A stretch of 64,000 nucleotides of DNA from Crenobacter oryzisoli (GTDB lineage: Bacteria; Pseudomonadota; Gammaproteobacteria; Burkholderiales; Chromobacteriaceae), in assembly GCF_030385785.1 (NCBI RefSeq), contig NZ_JAUEDK010000021.1:18451-82450 (forward strand), read 5' to 3'. Under the pieces are notes generated by a model. That model made no database searches. It worked only from the letters and a program-made list of their open reading frames with translations, and had not been told where the DNA came from. A program made the translations under genes and the position numbers. Below are positions 20,815 to 29,106 of the stretch, piece after piece. Each line of letters begins with the position of its first letter. Within the stretch, counting starts at the first letter, position 1.

Positions 20815-21420
20815 CTAGTTGGCAGCGGCCGGCGTCACATCAATGACGACGGCTCGGATGAACTTCACCTTCAGGAAGTCACCGGCGTTGATCGCCTTTA
20901 GGCGCTCTTGCATAGCCGGGCTACGCACCCTCAGCATCTCGACGTTCTGCTTCGCATCCTGGATGGTCACGAGGTTCTTCTCATGATCGACATCGAGCAC
21001 TTTCACCGAAGCGGTTACCTGATGGCGCACCGCACCCAGCGGCTTCTCGCCTTCGACGGCTCGCACCGTCGTCACCTTCTCGACGATCAATGGACTCAGC
21101 GTCTTGGTGCGCTCCAGCGAAACGGCCACCGCGGCAATGGCATTCAAAACGACCTTGTCACCCGGCTTCACCTGGGGAAGGTTTCTCGCCGCCTTGCCCA
21201 CGGTCAAGACATGCGTCGAGCCGTCGGCCTCGGTCAGCGTCACCATGCGCTTCTTCAGATCGACACTCTTCACCGTCGCCTCGATACGCACGCCACCGCC
21301 CACGGCAACGTCCTCACCGGCAGCAGCCGAAGCCTGAGGCGCCTCCGACGTCGCCGCCTGTACCAACGGAACCGCACCGAACACACCAGCCACCAGCAAT
21401 GCCACTACGTGTTTTTTCAT
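20815..21420 (-). CDS. Secreted protein of unknown function with two small beta-domain repeats
   Basis: A 201-residue protein with a signal peptide (to about residue 22, VQA). The mature chain looks like two related small beta-domains. The first runs from VRIEATVKSVDLKKRMVTL through KPGDKVVLN; the second from VTASVKVLDVDHEKNLVTI through NAGDFLKVKF. The parallel pattern (a T/S-V-K-V-(D/L) strand, charged turn, V-T-(L/I) strand, then GD.(V/L).(V/L)) suggests internal duplication of an OB- or DUF5666-like fold. AAGGGA precedes the ATG. It is a single gene with its own terminator. I do not recognise a named family. Confidence 0.75.
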   Translation of the reverse strand: MKKHVVALLVAGVFGAVPLVQAATSEAPQASAAAGEDVAVGGGVRIEATVKSVDLKKRMVTLTEADGSTHVLTVGKAARNLPQVKPGDKVVLNAIAAVAVSLERTKTLSPLIVEKVTTVRAVEGEKPLGAVRHQVTASVKVLDVDHEKNLVTIQDAKQNVEMLRVRSPAMQERLKAINAGDFLKVKFIRAVVIDVTPAAAN

Positions 21421-21510
21421 CGTTCGTTCCCTTATCAGTCGCGAGAAGAGGCCGCGCCAACGTCATGCGCCGGCTGCAGCGTCGGGCATCATGCAGACCT
21501 GCACTCATCC

Positions 21511-21540
21511 ATCATAGCTCGCCAATGACACCCCCCGGCA
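21511..21540 (-). promoter_or_regulatory. Candidate sigma-70 promoter for the secreted hypothetical gene
   Basis: On the minus strand a TATGAT -10 (21516-21511) lies 19 bases from a TTGCCG -35-like hexamer. The spacing is long, so only the -10 is persuasive. Confidence 0.3.
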
Positions 21541-21599
21541 AGAAAACAACGACATATAGACAGATATCAAGCAGTGACAAATAACTTGAACATACCCGC

Positions 21600-22466
21600 T
21601 CAGGCCGTGCTGCCTACACTGCGCCAGCGCTGGAACCAGCCCGAGCTCAGCGTGCCGAGCAAGGCGCCGCCGAGGATCAGCAGGATCGCCCAGCCTGCCA
21701 CCGCATTGAGCTCGCCCTGGCCGCTGGCGACCAGCAGCAGCGTCGACAACAGCGGCGTGGTATACGACAGCGAGCCGATCTGGCGAGGGTCGCCACTCTT
21801 CAGTGCCCGGTCCCACAGGAAGAACGCGCCGCCCATCGGTCCCAACCCCAGGCCGATCAGCGCCAACCATTGCGCCATACTCGGGCTGACCGCAGGCTCG
21901 AACAGCGCGTGGCACGCCAGCGCCAGCAGGCCGGACAGCAAGCAGAAGCCGCCGACTGCGCCGTTGGGGAAGCTCAACCGGCGCGTCAACAGACTGTACG
22001 TGGACCAGACGAAGGCCGCGGCGATCGCCAAGAGATAGCCGGGCAACGCCCCGCCCGACACCGACAGCTTGCCGCCGGTCACAATCAGGCCGGCGCCGAC
22101 GAAGCCGAGCAGGCCGCCGACGATATGGCGGGGCGCCAGCACCGTGCCCGGCACGATCAGCGGCGACAGCAGCACGATCAACAACGGCCACAGGTAATTG
22201 AGCAGGTTCGCCTCCAGCGCCGGCGCATGACGAAAGGCGAAGAACAGCAGGAAATGGTAGCCGAACAGGCCATACAGCCCGACACCGAGCACCTTGGCCG
22301 ATACCCGCCACTCTCTCAGCCGGTTCAACGACAGCAGGCTGCCGATCACCAGCGCGATGCCGACCACGAAGAACGGCGGCAGGCTGCGCGTCAGCGCGCC
22401 GAGCGTGGCAAGCGACGCCCACAGCAGAATCGCGCCGGTGGCAAACAGCATCGGATGGGAGCGCAT
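21600..22466 (-). CDS. EamA/DMT-family exporter, YddG-like (aromatic amino acid) transporter
   Basis: A 288-residue inner-membrane protein made of two EamA repeats and about ten hydrophobic helices. It starts LFATGAILLWASLATLGALTR and has the second-repeat segment LLAIAAAFVWSTYSLLTRR. FGYHFLLFFAFRHAPALEANLLNYLWP and GPMGGAFFLWDRALKSGD resemble YddG, which exports aromatic amino acids and their analogues. AAGGAA precedes the ATG. A hairpin with a T-run sits just upstream of the ribosome site. Substrate cannot be assigned from sequence; family assignment is firm. Confidence 0.85.
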   Translation of the reverse strand: MRSHPMLFATGAILLWASLATLGALTRSLPPFFVVGIALVIGSLLSLNRLREWRVSAKVLGVGLYGLFGYHFLLFFAFRHAPALEANLLNYLWPLLIVLLSPLIVPGTVLAPRHIVGGLLGFVGAGLIVTGGKLSVSGGALPGYLLAIAAAFVWSTYSLLTRRLSFPNGAVGGFCLLSGLLALACHALFEPAVSPSMAQWLALIGLGLGPMGGAFFLWDRALKSGDPRQIGSLSYTTPLLSTLLLVASGQGELNAVAGWAILLILGGALLGTLSSGWFQRWRSVGSTA

Positions 22467-22485
22467 CGCGGAATTCCTTGGAGTC

Positions 22486-22519
22486 GAAAAAACAACAGCT
22501 TGGCCGAGGGGCCAAGCTG
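22486..22519 (-). terminator. Hairpin-T-run between paeA and the EamA gene
   Basis: A perfect 10 bp stem (cagcttggcc at 22496-22505 with ggccaagctg at 22510-22519) is followed on the minus strand by TTGTTTTTTC. It can end the paeA transcript. It also lies within 20 bases of the EamA gene start and coincides with its predicted transcription start. Confidence 0.7.
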
Positions 22520-22522
22520 CTT

Positions 22523-22552
22523 AGCATACTGTATCCAGCTGATCGCTTCCAA
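22523..22552 (-). promoter_or_regulatory. Candidate promoter for the EamA exporter
   Basis: On the minus strand TTGGAA (22552-22547) and TATGCT (22528-22523) are separated by 18 bases. Transcription would start about at 22516, inside the hairpin described above. Confidence 0.4.
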
Positions 22553-22646
22553 GCGGTGCGGACCTCCGGGCGACGAGCTGCTCCGGGGCTTGCCACCGCT
22601 AACGCCACGCGCGCCTGACAAGACGCCGCGCGACAACGCCAGTGCG

Positions 22647-23960
22647 CTATTCCGGCTGCGGAGCCGGCTCGCCCTTCACCCGCGTCACCAGCAGCTGGTC
22701 GATCCGATAGTTGTCGATGTCGACCACTTCGAACTTGTAGCCGGCGTACTCGACGCAATCGGTGCGTTTCGGGATCTTCTTCAGCATGTACATCATGAAG
22801 CCGGCGATGGTCTCGTAATTCTGGTCGTCTGGCATCTCCTCGATGTCGAGCGCGCGCAGCACGTCCTCGACCGGCGTCACCCCGTCGATCAGCCAGGAGT
22901 CGGCATCGCGCTTGACGATCTGCTCCTCGGTGAACGGGTTGACCAGGTCGCCCATCAGCGTGCTCATCACGTCGTTCAACGTGATCACGCCGACCACCAG
23001 CGCATACTCGTTCAGGATGATTGCGAAGTCCTCGCGGCTGCCCTTGAAGCGTTCGAGCATCTCCGACTGGGTCAGCGTATCCGGCACCACCAAGAGATTG
23101 CGCACCATCTTGCGGTCGCCAAGCGAGATGCTCTGCCCGGTCAGCAGCCGCTTGAGGATGTCTTTCGAGTCGACGTAGCCGACCATCGCATCGATGCTGC
23201 CGTCGCAGACCAAGAACTTCGAATGCGGGTGTTCGGCGATCTTCTCCTTGATGCTCGCCTCGCTCTCCTGCAGCGTGAAATAGACGATGCTCTCGCGCTG
23301 CGTCATCGCCGATGGCACCGAGCGCGACTCCAGCTCGAACACGTTCTCCAGCAGGTGATGCTCCTGGTGCTGCAGCACGCCGGCCTCGGCGCTGGCGTCC
23401 ATCATCGCCAGGATATCGGCCGACGTGATCACGTCGCTGCGCACGGTCGGTACCTTGAACAGGCGGAAGATCAGGTTCGCCAGGCCGTTGAACACCCACA
23501 CCAGCGGCCGGAACAGGCGGATGCAGAACAGCACCGGCGCGACCACCCGCACCGCCAACGCCTCGGGCGCCACCATCGCCAGGCGCTTGGGCATCAGGTC
23601 GGCGATCAGGATGAACAACGAGGTCACCAGCAGGAACGAGCACAGGAAGCCGACGCGGTCGGCCAGCGCCGCGTCGTGCAGCCAGGGTTGCAGCGCCGCG
23701 GCGAAGTAAGGGGTGAACGCCGCCTCGCCGACGATACCGCCGAGGATGGCCACCGCGTTCAGGCCGATCTGCACCACGGTGAAAAAGTTGCCCGGGTGTG
23801 CCTGCAGCTGCAGCACCTTGGCGGCACGCCCGTCGCCGTCGTCGGCCAGCAGTTGCAGCTTGAGCTTGCGGGCCGCCGCAAGCGAGATCTCGGATACTGA
23901 GAAAAACGCGCTGGACGCGATCAGGAGGGCGATGACGATGATGTGATTGAACAGACTCAT
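22647..23960 (-). CDS. paeA: Polyamine exporter PaeA (YtfL) of the CNNM/HlyC-CorC family
   Basis: A 437-residue membrane protein. An N-terminal CNNM (DUF21) membrane domain covers about 1-190 (FFSVSEISLAAARKLKLQLL, FFTVVQIGLNAVAILGGIVG, LIADLMPKR). A CBS pair follows at about 205-330 (AEHPHSKFLVCDGSID, GYVDSKDILKRLL, DFAIILNEYALVVGVIT), and then a C-terminal CorC_HlyC domain (YKFEVVDIDNYRIDQLLVTR). The protein tracks Escherichia coli PaeA/YtfL closely along its whole length. PaeA exports cadaverine and putrescine. Automatic annotation often calls this family hemolysin, which is misleading. It stands alone, diverging from the HIT gene. Confidence 0.88.
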   Translation of the reverse strand: MSLFNHIIVIALLIASSAFFSVSEISLAAARKLKLQLLADDGDGRAAKVLQLQAHPGNFFTVVQIGLNAVAILGGIVGEAAFTPYFAAALQPWLHDAALADRVGFLCSFLLVTSLFILIADLMPKRLAMVAPEALAVRVVAPVLFCIRLFRPLVWVFNGLANLIFRLFKVPTVRSDVITSADILAMMDASAEAGVLQHQEHHLLENVFELESRSVPSAMTQRESIVYFTLQESEASIKEKIAEHPHSKFLVCDGSIDAMVGYVDSKDILKRLLTGQSISLGDRKMVRNLLVVPDTLTQSEMLERFKGSREDFAIILNEYALVVGVITLNDVMSTLMGDLVNPFTEEQIVKRDADSWLIDGVTPVEDVLRALDIEEMPDDQNYETIAGFMMYMLKKIPKRTDCVEYAGYKFEVVDIDNYRIDQLLVTRVKGEPAPQPE

Positions 23961-24113
23961 AAATAGTCGAAAACTGAAATGAAACGTCGCGATGGGCGTA
24001 CCCAGTCTAGCATATGCCCCCGGACCGGCCGCTTGCGCTCGTCATGCAGCGGTGCGCAGTACCGGCTGTGCTAGTATCGTCGCCCTGTGTTGCGCCCGGA
24101 TGGAGGGTTGAGA

Positions 24114-24515
24114 ATGAACTGCGAACTGTGTGACCGCGACAGCGGCGAAGTGCTGTACCGCGACAACTTCCTGCGGGTGGTGCTGGTGACCAACGAGCCC
24201 GACTACCCCGCGTTCTGTCGGGTGATTCTGAACGCCCACGTGAAGGAAATGACCGACCTGTCCGCCGCCGACCGCACACGGCTGATGGCCTGGGTGTTCC
24301 GCACCGAGGCAGCGCTGCGCGCGGTACTCAACCCCGACAAGATCAACCTTGCCACGCTCGGCAACGTGGTGCCGCACCTGCACTGGCACGTGATTCCACG
24401 CTTCGCCGACGACGCCCACTTCCCCACGCCGATCTGGGCGACGCGCCAGCGCGACGGCGTTGCGCACCGGGTCGAAGCCCTGGCCGAACGGCTACGCGCC
24501 GCGCTTGAGTCTTAA
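24114..24515 (+). CDS. HIT-family nucleotide hydrolase/transferase
   Basis: A 133-residue protein with the histidine triad HLHWHVIPR near residue 92, preceded by the family segment INLATLGNVVPHLHWH. It begins MNCELCDRDSGEVLYRDN, with a two-cysteine N-terminus often seen in bacterial HIT proteins. GGAGGG nine bases upstream fixes the start at 24114. HIT proteins hydrolyse or transfer nucleoside monophosphates from AMP-linked substrates; the physiological substrate is not known. It may be co-transcribed with the sulfurtransferase 170 bases downstream. Confidence 0.9.
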   Translation: MNCELCDRDSGEVLYRDNFLRVVLVTNEPDYPAFCRVILNAHVKEMTDLSAADRTRLMAWVFRTEAALRAVLNPDKINLATLGNVVPHLHWHVIPRFADDAHFPTPIWATRQRDGVAHRVEALAERLRAALES

Positions 24516-24685
24516 GCCGACAGGCTTGCCCAGCGCCCGCCGCCCTTGTAGGCTAATCCATCAGCATGGGAACCGCTCCCAAGCCGGCCAGCATGGCCGG
24601 CTCGCAAGCGGCTCCGCCCGGCACCCTCCCCAGGGTGCGCTCCCGCGCGCCGCTCACCGTGGCGTGCCATTCCGATGGAGACGCC

Positions 24686-25522
24686 ATGTACACCACACTA
24701 ATCAGCGCCGAACAACTCGCCGCCCTGCCGCCGGCGCAGACCGTGATCCTCGACTGCCGCTTCAAGTTGACCGATCCCGGCTGGGGCCAGCAGGTCTACG
24801 ACGCCGGCCATCTGCCGGGGGCACACTATCTGAATCTCGACTACCACCTGTCCGGCACCAAGACCGGGCAGAACGGTCGCCATCCGCTGCCGGATGGTCA
24901 GCGCCTGGCGGTGGTGCTCGGCGCGTTCGGCATTACCCCGTCCACCCAGGTGGTCGCGTACGACGACGCCGGTGGCCTGTACGCGTCGCGCGCTTGGTGG
25001 CTGTTGAAATGGCTGGGCCACGATGCGATCGCAGTGCTCGACGGTGGCGTTGCCGCCTGGCAGGCCAATGGCGGCCAGCTCACGGCCGACGCACCGGCCA
25101 GCCACCCGACCCGATTCGCGCCGCGTAGCGCGATTTGCGACAGCGTCGACGTCGATGCCGTGCTCGCCAACCTGAGCCAAAACGACTTCCTGGTCGTCGA
25201 CGCCCGCTCACAGGAGCGCTTCCGCGGCGAGGGCGAGACGATGGACCCGGTCGGCGGCCATATCCCCGGCGCGGCCAACCGCTTCTTCCAAGACAACCTG
25301 AGCGGCGACGGCCGCTTCAAGCCAGCCGAACAACTGCGCCAGGAATGGCTGGCGCTGCTCGGCGGTCGCGAGCCGGCCGATGTGGTGCACCAGTGCGGCA
25401 GCGGCGTGTCGGCCTGTGTGAACCTGCTGGCAATGGCACACGCAGGCCTCGCCGGCAGCCGGCTCTACCCAGGCTCGTGGAGCGAATGGTGCAGCGACCC
25501 TGCTCGCCCGGTGGCACGCTGA
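24686..25522 (+). CDS. sseA: Two-domain sulfurtransferase (3-mercaptopyruvate/thiosulfate type)
   Basis: A 278-residue protein with two rhodanese domains. The N-terminal, inactive domain has ILDCRFKLTDP and YDAGHLPGAHYLNLD. The C-terminal domain has VVDARSQERFRGE, GHIPGAANRFF and the catalytic loop QCGSGVSACVN. A CGSGV(S/T)A loop is typical of 3-mercaptopyruvate sulfurtransferase, whereas thiosulfate-preferring rhodaneses have CRxGxR. The start at 24686 follows GGAGA by five bases. A terminator lies 36 bases after the stop. Donor preference is inferred from the loop only. Confidence 0.87.
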   Translation: MYTTLISAEQLAALPPAQTVILDCRFKLTDPGWGQQVYDAGHLPGAHYLNLDYHLSGTKTGQNGRHPLPDGQRLAVVLGAFGITPSTQVVAYDDAGGLYASRAWWLLKWLGHDAIAVLDGGVAAWQANGGQLTADAPASHPTRFAPRSAICDSVDVDAVLANLSQNDFLVVDARSQERFRGEGETMDPVGGHIPGAANRFFQDNLSGDGRFKPAEQLRQEWLALLGGREPADVVHQCGSGVSACVNLLAMAHAGLAGSRLYPGSWSEWCSDPARPVAR

Positions 25523-25555
25523 GCGCTAAACTTGGCCGGACAACGGTCGATGCAA

Positions 25556-25582
25556 CAAAGCCGGCTTGCGCCGGCTTTTTTC
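25556..25582 (+). terminator. Terminator after sseA
   Basis: Stem aagccggc (25558-25565) with gccggctt (25570-25577), loop TTGC, then a T-run on the plus strand. Confidence 0.9.
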
Positions 25583-25588
25583 ATTGCT

Positions 25589-25698
25589 ACCGGGTGCTAA
25601 CAACGTCCCGCATAGCTGATCCCAGCTAGACGCCCTTGTCGCAGGCAGTACAAGCAGTACGGCAGGGCATCAACGCTGGGAGTACTTTGTTGGTGGCT
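25589..25698. repeat. Palindromic intergenic repeat, copy E (diverged)
   Basis: About 110 bp. Ends are gggtgctaacaacgt on the left and actttgttggtggct on the right, a diverged version of the copy A ends. The core gcaggcagtacaagcagtacggcagggc aligns with the shared core of the other copies, here shown with more than ten substitutions overall. Its right end supplies the last two bases of the TAG stop of the minus-strand hydrolase gene at 25697. Confidence 0.75.
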
Positions 25699-26290
25699 AG
25701 CCCAGCATCAGCCGCTGCAACAGCTTCTGGCCTGCCGGCCAGCTGTCGAGCCCGCTATCGCTGCCCATGTGGCCGGCCCTGCCGGCGTCGATCAGCGGCA
25801 CGTCCCAGCCTTCGGCCATCCGCCGGGACTCGGCAAAGTCGCAGAACGGGTCGTCCTGGCTCGCCACCATCAACGTGGGCACCGGCAGGCGCTGCAGGCG
25901 CGGTGCCTCGAAGCCGGCGAAGTCGGGCAGTGGTGCATCGTCCGGCAGCTCACCGCTCGCACGCGCCTGCTCGGCACGGATGGGCAGCGCCGGCGGCGCG
26001 ACCAGCAGCATGCCCTGCACCCGACACTGTTCGGCCAGCGGGGCTGACAGCAGCCACTCGACTGCGGTGTGACAGCCCAGGCTGTGCGCGGCGACCACCA
26101 CTCGGCCGTCGACTGTGGCGATGGTGTCGGCCAACGCTGCGACCCAGGTATCGCGGCTCGGGTACAGCCAGTCGCGCTGCTCAACCCATGCCGCCAGCGG
26201 ATAGCCCTTCTCCCAGTGACTCTGCCAGTGCTGCGGCCCGGAATTGCCCCAGCCGGGCACCAGGACCAGCGTAATGTCTTCGTCAAACAT
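25697..26290 (-). CDS. RBBP9/YdeN-family alpha/beta serine hydrolase
   Basis: A 197-residue single-domain hydrolase. It starts with LVLVPGWGNSGPQHWQSHWE, the family signature. The nucleophile is in VAAHSLGCHTAVEWL (near residue 70), the acid in VASQDDPFCDF, and the histidine in AGRAGHMGSDSGLDSW. The function of bacterial members is largely unknown; the catalytic triad is intact. Its ATG lies one base after the TGA of the exonuclease III gene (TGAGATG), so it is translated from the xth message. The stop codon TAG is partly made by repeat copy E. Confidence 0.88.
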   Translation of the reverse strand: MFDEDITLVLVPGWGNSGPQHWQSHWEKGYPLAAWVEQRDWLYPSRDTWVAALADTIATVDGRVVVAAHSLGCHTAVEWLLSAPLAEQCRVQGMLLVAPPALPIRAEQARASGELPDDAPLPDFAGFEAPRLQRLPVPTLMVASQDDPFCDFAESRRMAEGWDVPLIDAGRAGHMGSDSGLDSWPAGQKLLQRLMLG

Positions 26291-26291
26291 C

Positions 26292-27065
26292 TCAGCTCCA
26301 GTCGTAATCGACGGTCAGCGGGGCGTGGTCGGAGAACTTCACGTCCTTGTAGACGCTCGCGTCGCGCGCCTTGGCGGCGATGCCCGGCGTGGTGATGTGG
26401 TAGTCGATGCGCCAGCCGACGTCCTTGGCATACGCCTGCCCGCGGTTGCTCCACCAAGTGTAGCCGGGCACTTCCGGGTAGAGCGTGCGCCACACGTCGA
26501 CCCAGCCGACGCGGTGGAACAGATCGGTCAGCCAGGCGCGTTCCTCGGGCAGGAAGCCGGAGTTCTTCACATTGCCCTTCCAGTTCTTCAGGTCGATTTC
26601 CTGGTGGGCGATGTTCCAGTCGCCGCAGATCACGATGTCGCGGCCGGCCTCGAACAGCTCCTCCAGGTGCGGCAGGAACACTTTCATGAAGGCGAACTTC
26701 ACATCCTGGCGCTCCTCGCTGCTGGAACCGGACGGCAGGTACAGCGAGATCACCGTCAGGTTGCCGAAGTCGGCGCGCAGGTAGCGGCCCTCTGCATCGA
26801 ACTCGGCGATGCCCAGGCCCTCCTCGATCCGGTCCGGGGTGCGCTTGCTGTACAGGCCGACGCCGCTGTAGCCCTTCTTCTCGGCGTAGTGGAACAGGCC
26901 CTGGTAGCCGGCCGGCGCACGCATCCGCTCGGACAGGTCGCCGTCCTGCGCCTTCAGTTCCTGCACGCAGACCACGTCCGCGCCGCTGGCCTCCATCCAG
27001 TCGAAGAAGCCTTTGCGATCCGCCGAGCGGATGCCGTTGAGGTTGGCCGAAACGATTCGAAGCAT
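26292..27065 (-). CDS. xth: Exodeoxyribonuclease III (AP endonuclease)
   Basis: A 257-residue member of the ExoIII/APE1 family. Motifs: [12 protein letters not shown] (metal asparagine), [10 protein letters not shown] (catalytic Glu), [22 protein letters not shown] (Asp/Asn pair), [11 protein letters not shown] and the terminal catalytic [12 protein letters not shown]. It cleaves abasic sites and removes 3' blocks in base-excision repair. It is head-to-head with pyrE, the starts being 74 bases apart. That is a common arrangement in betaproteobacteria. Confidence 0.97.
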   Translation of the reverse strand: MLRIVSANLNGIRSADRKGFFDWMEASGADVVCVQELKAQDGDLSERMRAPAGYQGLFHYAEKKGYSGVGLYSKRTPDRIEEGLGIAEFDAEGRYLRADFGNLTVISLYLPSGSSSEERQDVKFAFMKVFLPHLEELFEAGRDIVICGDWNIAHQEIDLKNWKGNVKNSGFLPEERAWLTDLFHRVGWVDVWRTLYPEVPGYTWWSNRGQAYAKDVGWRIDYHITTPGIAAKARDASVYKDVKFSDHAPLTVDYDWS

Positions 27066-27139
27066 GGGGTCTCCCGTGGTATCCTTGCCGGCGATTTTTT
27101 GCCGACCAATCAGATGCTTGTAATAGTCAGAGGAATACG

Positions 27140-27781
27140 ATGAGCGATTTTCGTCAGGATTTTATTCGTTTTGCGCTCGAGAAGCAGGTGCTCAAATTCG
27201 GTGAGTTCATCACCAAGTCCAAGCGCAAGTCGCCCTATTTCTTCAACGCCGGCCTGTTCAACGACGGCGAGAGCGTGCTGAAGCTGTCGCAGTTCTACGC
27301 CCAGGCGATCAACGCCAGCAATCTGCAGTTCGACATGCTGTTTGGCCCGGCCTACAAGGGCATTATCCTCGCCGCCGCCGCCGGCATGGCGCTGGCCGCA
27401 GGCGGCCGCAACCTACCGTTCGCCTACAACCGCAAGGAAGCCAAGGACCACGGCGAGGGCGGCGTGCTGGTCGGTGCCCCCCTGAAGGGACGCGTACTGA
27501 TCGTCGACGACGTGATGACCGCCGGCACCGCGGTGCGCGAGTCGATCCAGCTGATCCGCGACGCGGGTGCCGAACCGGCCGGCGTAGCGGTCGCGCTCGA
27601 CCGCATGGAGCGTGGCACCGGCGCGCTGTCGGCGGTGCAGGAAGTCGAGCAGCAGTACGGCCTGCCGGTGATCACCATCGCTACGCTGGAAGACATCCTC
27701 GCCTTCCTCGGCGACAGCCCGGAACTGGCCGCCAACCTGGCCGCGGTCGAAGCCTATCGCACCGAATACGGCGTCAAGTAA
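27140..27781 (+). CDS. pyrE: Orotate phosphoribosyltransferase
   Basis: A 213-residue enzyme of de novo pyrimidine synthesis that joins orotate to PRPP, giving OMP. The PRPP loop [17 protein letters not shown] is intact. [13 protein letters not shown] and [15 protein letters not shown] (with the mobile catalytic loop) are also present. Start supported by AGAGGA eight bases upstream. A terminator follows 20 bases after the stop. Confidence 0.97.
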   Translation: MSDFRQDFIRFALEKQVLKFGEFITKSKRKSPYFFNAGLFNDGESVLKLSQFYAQAINASNLQFDMLFGPAYKGIILAAAAGMALAAGGRNLPFAYNRKEAKDHGEGGVLVGAPLKGRVLIVDDVMTAGTAVRESIQLIRDAGAEPAGVAVALDRMERGTGALSAVQEVEQQYGLPVITIATLEDILAFLGDSPELAANLAAVEAYRTEYGVK

Positions 27782-27801
27782 GCGCTAGCAGCGATACGAT
27801 C

Positions 27802-27836
27802 ACGGCCCGCCGGCTTACGCCGCGCGGGCCGTTTTG
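27802..27836 (+). terminator. Terminator after pyrE
   Basis: Stem acggcccgc (27802-27810) with gcgggccgt (27824-27832), then tttg on the plus strand. The inner cggc and gccg pairs can extend the stem. Confidence 0.8.
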
Positions 27837-27839
27837 CCA

Positions 27840-28175
27840 TCAGCCGCCGCTTTCCTTACGCTGCCAGGCCGCGTTCAACGCCTGGGTCGCCTGACGCTCC
27901 ACGCTGTCGGCAGCACTCTTGGCACTCTGCGCGGCGGCTAGGTCGGCAGCGGCCTTCTGTGCCGCCGCCTGCGCGTCAGCGAGTCGCCCATCAGCCAATT
28001 TCTTGGCGTCTTCAGCGCTCTTCAGCGTCATCTTGGCGCCGTTGACACGGCTGCTGGCATCCTGAAACGCCATCTGTGCCGACAACAGCTGTTCGTCGGC
28101 CGTCTGCGCCAACGCGCCGCCCAGCCACAGGCCGGCCAGCAGCGCCAGGCCAGCTCGGGTTGCAACACCGCTCAT
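27840..28175 (-). CDS. Small periplasmic coiled-coil protein of unknown function
   Basis: A 111-residue protein with a signal peptide (MSGVATRAGLALLAGLWLGG, cleavage near ALAQ). The mature chain is one long alanine-, lysine- and aspartate-rich helix with heptad-like spacing, so probably a coiled coil. AAGGAG seven bases before 28175 selects this start over an upstream one. It is a single gene convergent with pyrE. I do not recognise a named family; the fold inference rests on composition only. Confidence 0.7.
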   Translation of the reverse strand: MSGVATRAGLALLAGLWLGGALAQTADEQLLSAQMAFQDASSRVNGAKMTLKSAEDAKKLADGRLADAQAAAQKAAADLAAAQSAKSAADSVERQATQALNAAWQRKESGG

Positions 28176-28257
28176 GATCACTCCTTGAAATGGGCTCGAA
28201 AGACTGTCGACGGACATTATGCCGAGTGTGAGCTAGTTGACTCAATGAGGCCCAAAG

Positions 28258-28290
28258 CAAAAAACCCCTGCCGTTGGGCAGGGGTTTTTC
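28258..28290 (-). terminator. Terminator of the tRNA-Lys array
   Basis: Stem aaaacccctgcc (28261-28272) with ggcaggggtttt (28277-28288). It is U-rich on either strand; on the minus strand it lies 13-40 bases beyond the last tRNA, as expected for the end of the primary tRNA transcript. Confidence 0.85.
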
Positions 28291-28300
28291 AAAATTCACG

Positions 28301-28376
28301 TGGTGGGTCGTGCGGGATTCGAACCTGCGACCAACGGATTAAAAGTCCGCTGCTCTACCAGCTGAGCTAACGACCC
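28301..28376 (-). tRNA. tRNA-Lys(UUU)
   Basis: 76 bases on the minus strand, starting GGGTCGTTAGCTCAGCTGG and ending with an encoded CCA. The anticodon loop CTTTTAA gives UUU, and the T-loop GTTCGAATC is canonical. The mature sequence is identical to the copies at 28474 and 28574. Confidence 0.97.
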
Positions 28377-28387
28377 GGCAGGCGGTA

Positions 28388-28463
28388 TGGTGGGCTGTGA
28401 GTGGCTCGAACACTCGACCTACGGATTAAGAGTCCGCTGCTCTACCAACTGAGCTAACAGCCC
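28388..28463 (-). tRNA. tRNA-Lys(CUU)
   Basis: 76 bases on the minus strand, starting GGGCTGTTAGCTCAGTTGG with encoded CCA. The anticodon loop CTCTTAA gives CUU. It differs from its neighbours in the acceptor, D and T arms, so it is a separate isoacceptor, not a mutated copy. Confidence 0.97.
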
Positions 28464-28473
28464 ATCGTCAAGA

Positions 28474-28549
28474 TGGTGGGTCGTGCGGGATTCGAACCTG
28501 CGACCAACGGATTAAAAGTCCGCTGCTCTACCAGCTGAGCTAACGACCC
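28474..28549 (-). tRNA. tRNA-Lys(UUU)
   Basis: 76 bases on the minus strand with encoded CCA, identical in its mature part to the gene at 28301; anticodon loop CTTTTAA. Confidence 0.97.
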
Positions 28550-28573
28550 CCAAACTAAAGCCTGGGTTCTCGA

Positions 28574-28649
28574 TGGTGGGTCGTGCGGGATTCGAACCTG
28601 CGACCAACGGATTAAAAGTCCGCTGCTCTACCAGCTGAGCTAACGACCC
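28574..28649 (-). tRNA. tRNA-Lys(UUU)
   Basis: 76 bases on the minus strand with encoded CCA, a third identical copy of the UUU isoacceptor and the first gene of the array in transcription order. Confidence 0.97.
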
Positions 28650-28769
28650 TCGAGAGGCCGCAACTATACAGAGCGGCGGCGCGCTGGGTCAAGCCTTTTT
28701 TGTCATGGCCGAAAAATATTCCTATGGCAAAATGACGACCACCGCCCGCGCAACGCGCCGAATTTGCCA

Positions 28770-29093
28770 TCAGCCCCTTGAATTGGTCTCGGCGCCCACC
28801 CATGTTAGATAGGATGGCAGGCCGGCCTCGACCGGCAAGGCCAGGATTTCCGGCACCTCGTACGGGTGCAGCTCGACGAGGCGGGCCTCCAGTGCCGGAT
28901 AGCGTTCCGTCGTCGTCTTGATGATCAGCGGCACCTCGCTCGCACTCTCCAACTGTCCTTGCCAGCGGTACACCGACTGGCACGGTGCCAGGAGATTGAC
29001 GCAGGCCGCCAGCCCCTCCTCGACCAGCGTGCGGGCCAGCCGCTCGGCGGTCGCCGCGTCGGGGACCGTACACAATACAACTGAAATTTTCAT
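28770..29093 (-). CDS. cutA: Divalent-cation tolerance protein CutA
   Basis: A 107-residue protein of the trimeric CutA1 family. Signatures are ACVNLLAPCQSVYRWQG, EVPLIIKTT, and ELHPYEVPEILALPV. The second part of the motif, HPYEVPEI, is invariant in the family. CutA is linked to copper/divalent-cation tolerance, but its mechanism is uncertain. AAGGAG seven bases upstream sets the start at 29093. It is head-to-head with fxsA with only 13 bases between the two start codons, so the promoters must lie within the neighbouring coding regions. Confidence 0.95.
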   Translation of the reverse strand: MKISVVLCTVPDAATAERLARTLVEEGLAACVNLLAPCQSVYRWQGQLESASEVPLIIKTTTERYPALEARLVELHPYEVPEILALPVEAGLPSYLTWVGAETNSRG

Positions 29094-29106
29094 AGTGGCT
29101 CCTTCG

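Noticed and set aside
22647..23960. Hemolysin or Mg/Co efflux label for the CBS-domain protein
   Set aside because: The protein follows PaeA (YtfL) along its full length, and this family is a polyamine exporter; the hemolysin name is historical.
28301..28649. Regularly spaced near-identical 76 bp units that resemble a CRISPR array
   Set aside because: The units are tRNA-Lys genes with full cloverleaf sequence and encoded CCA; spacing is short and there are no cas genes.
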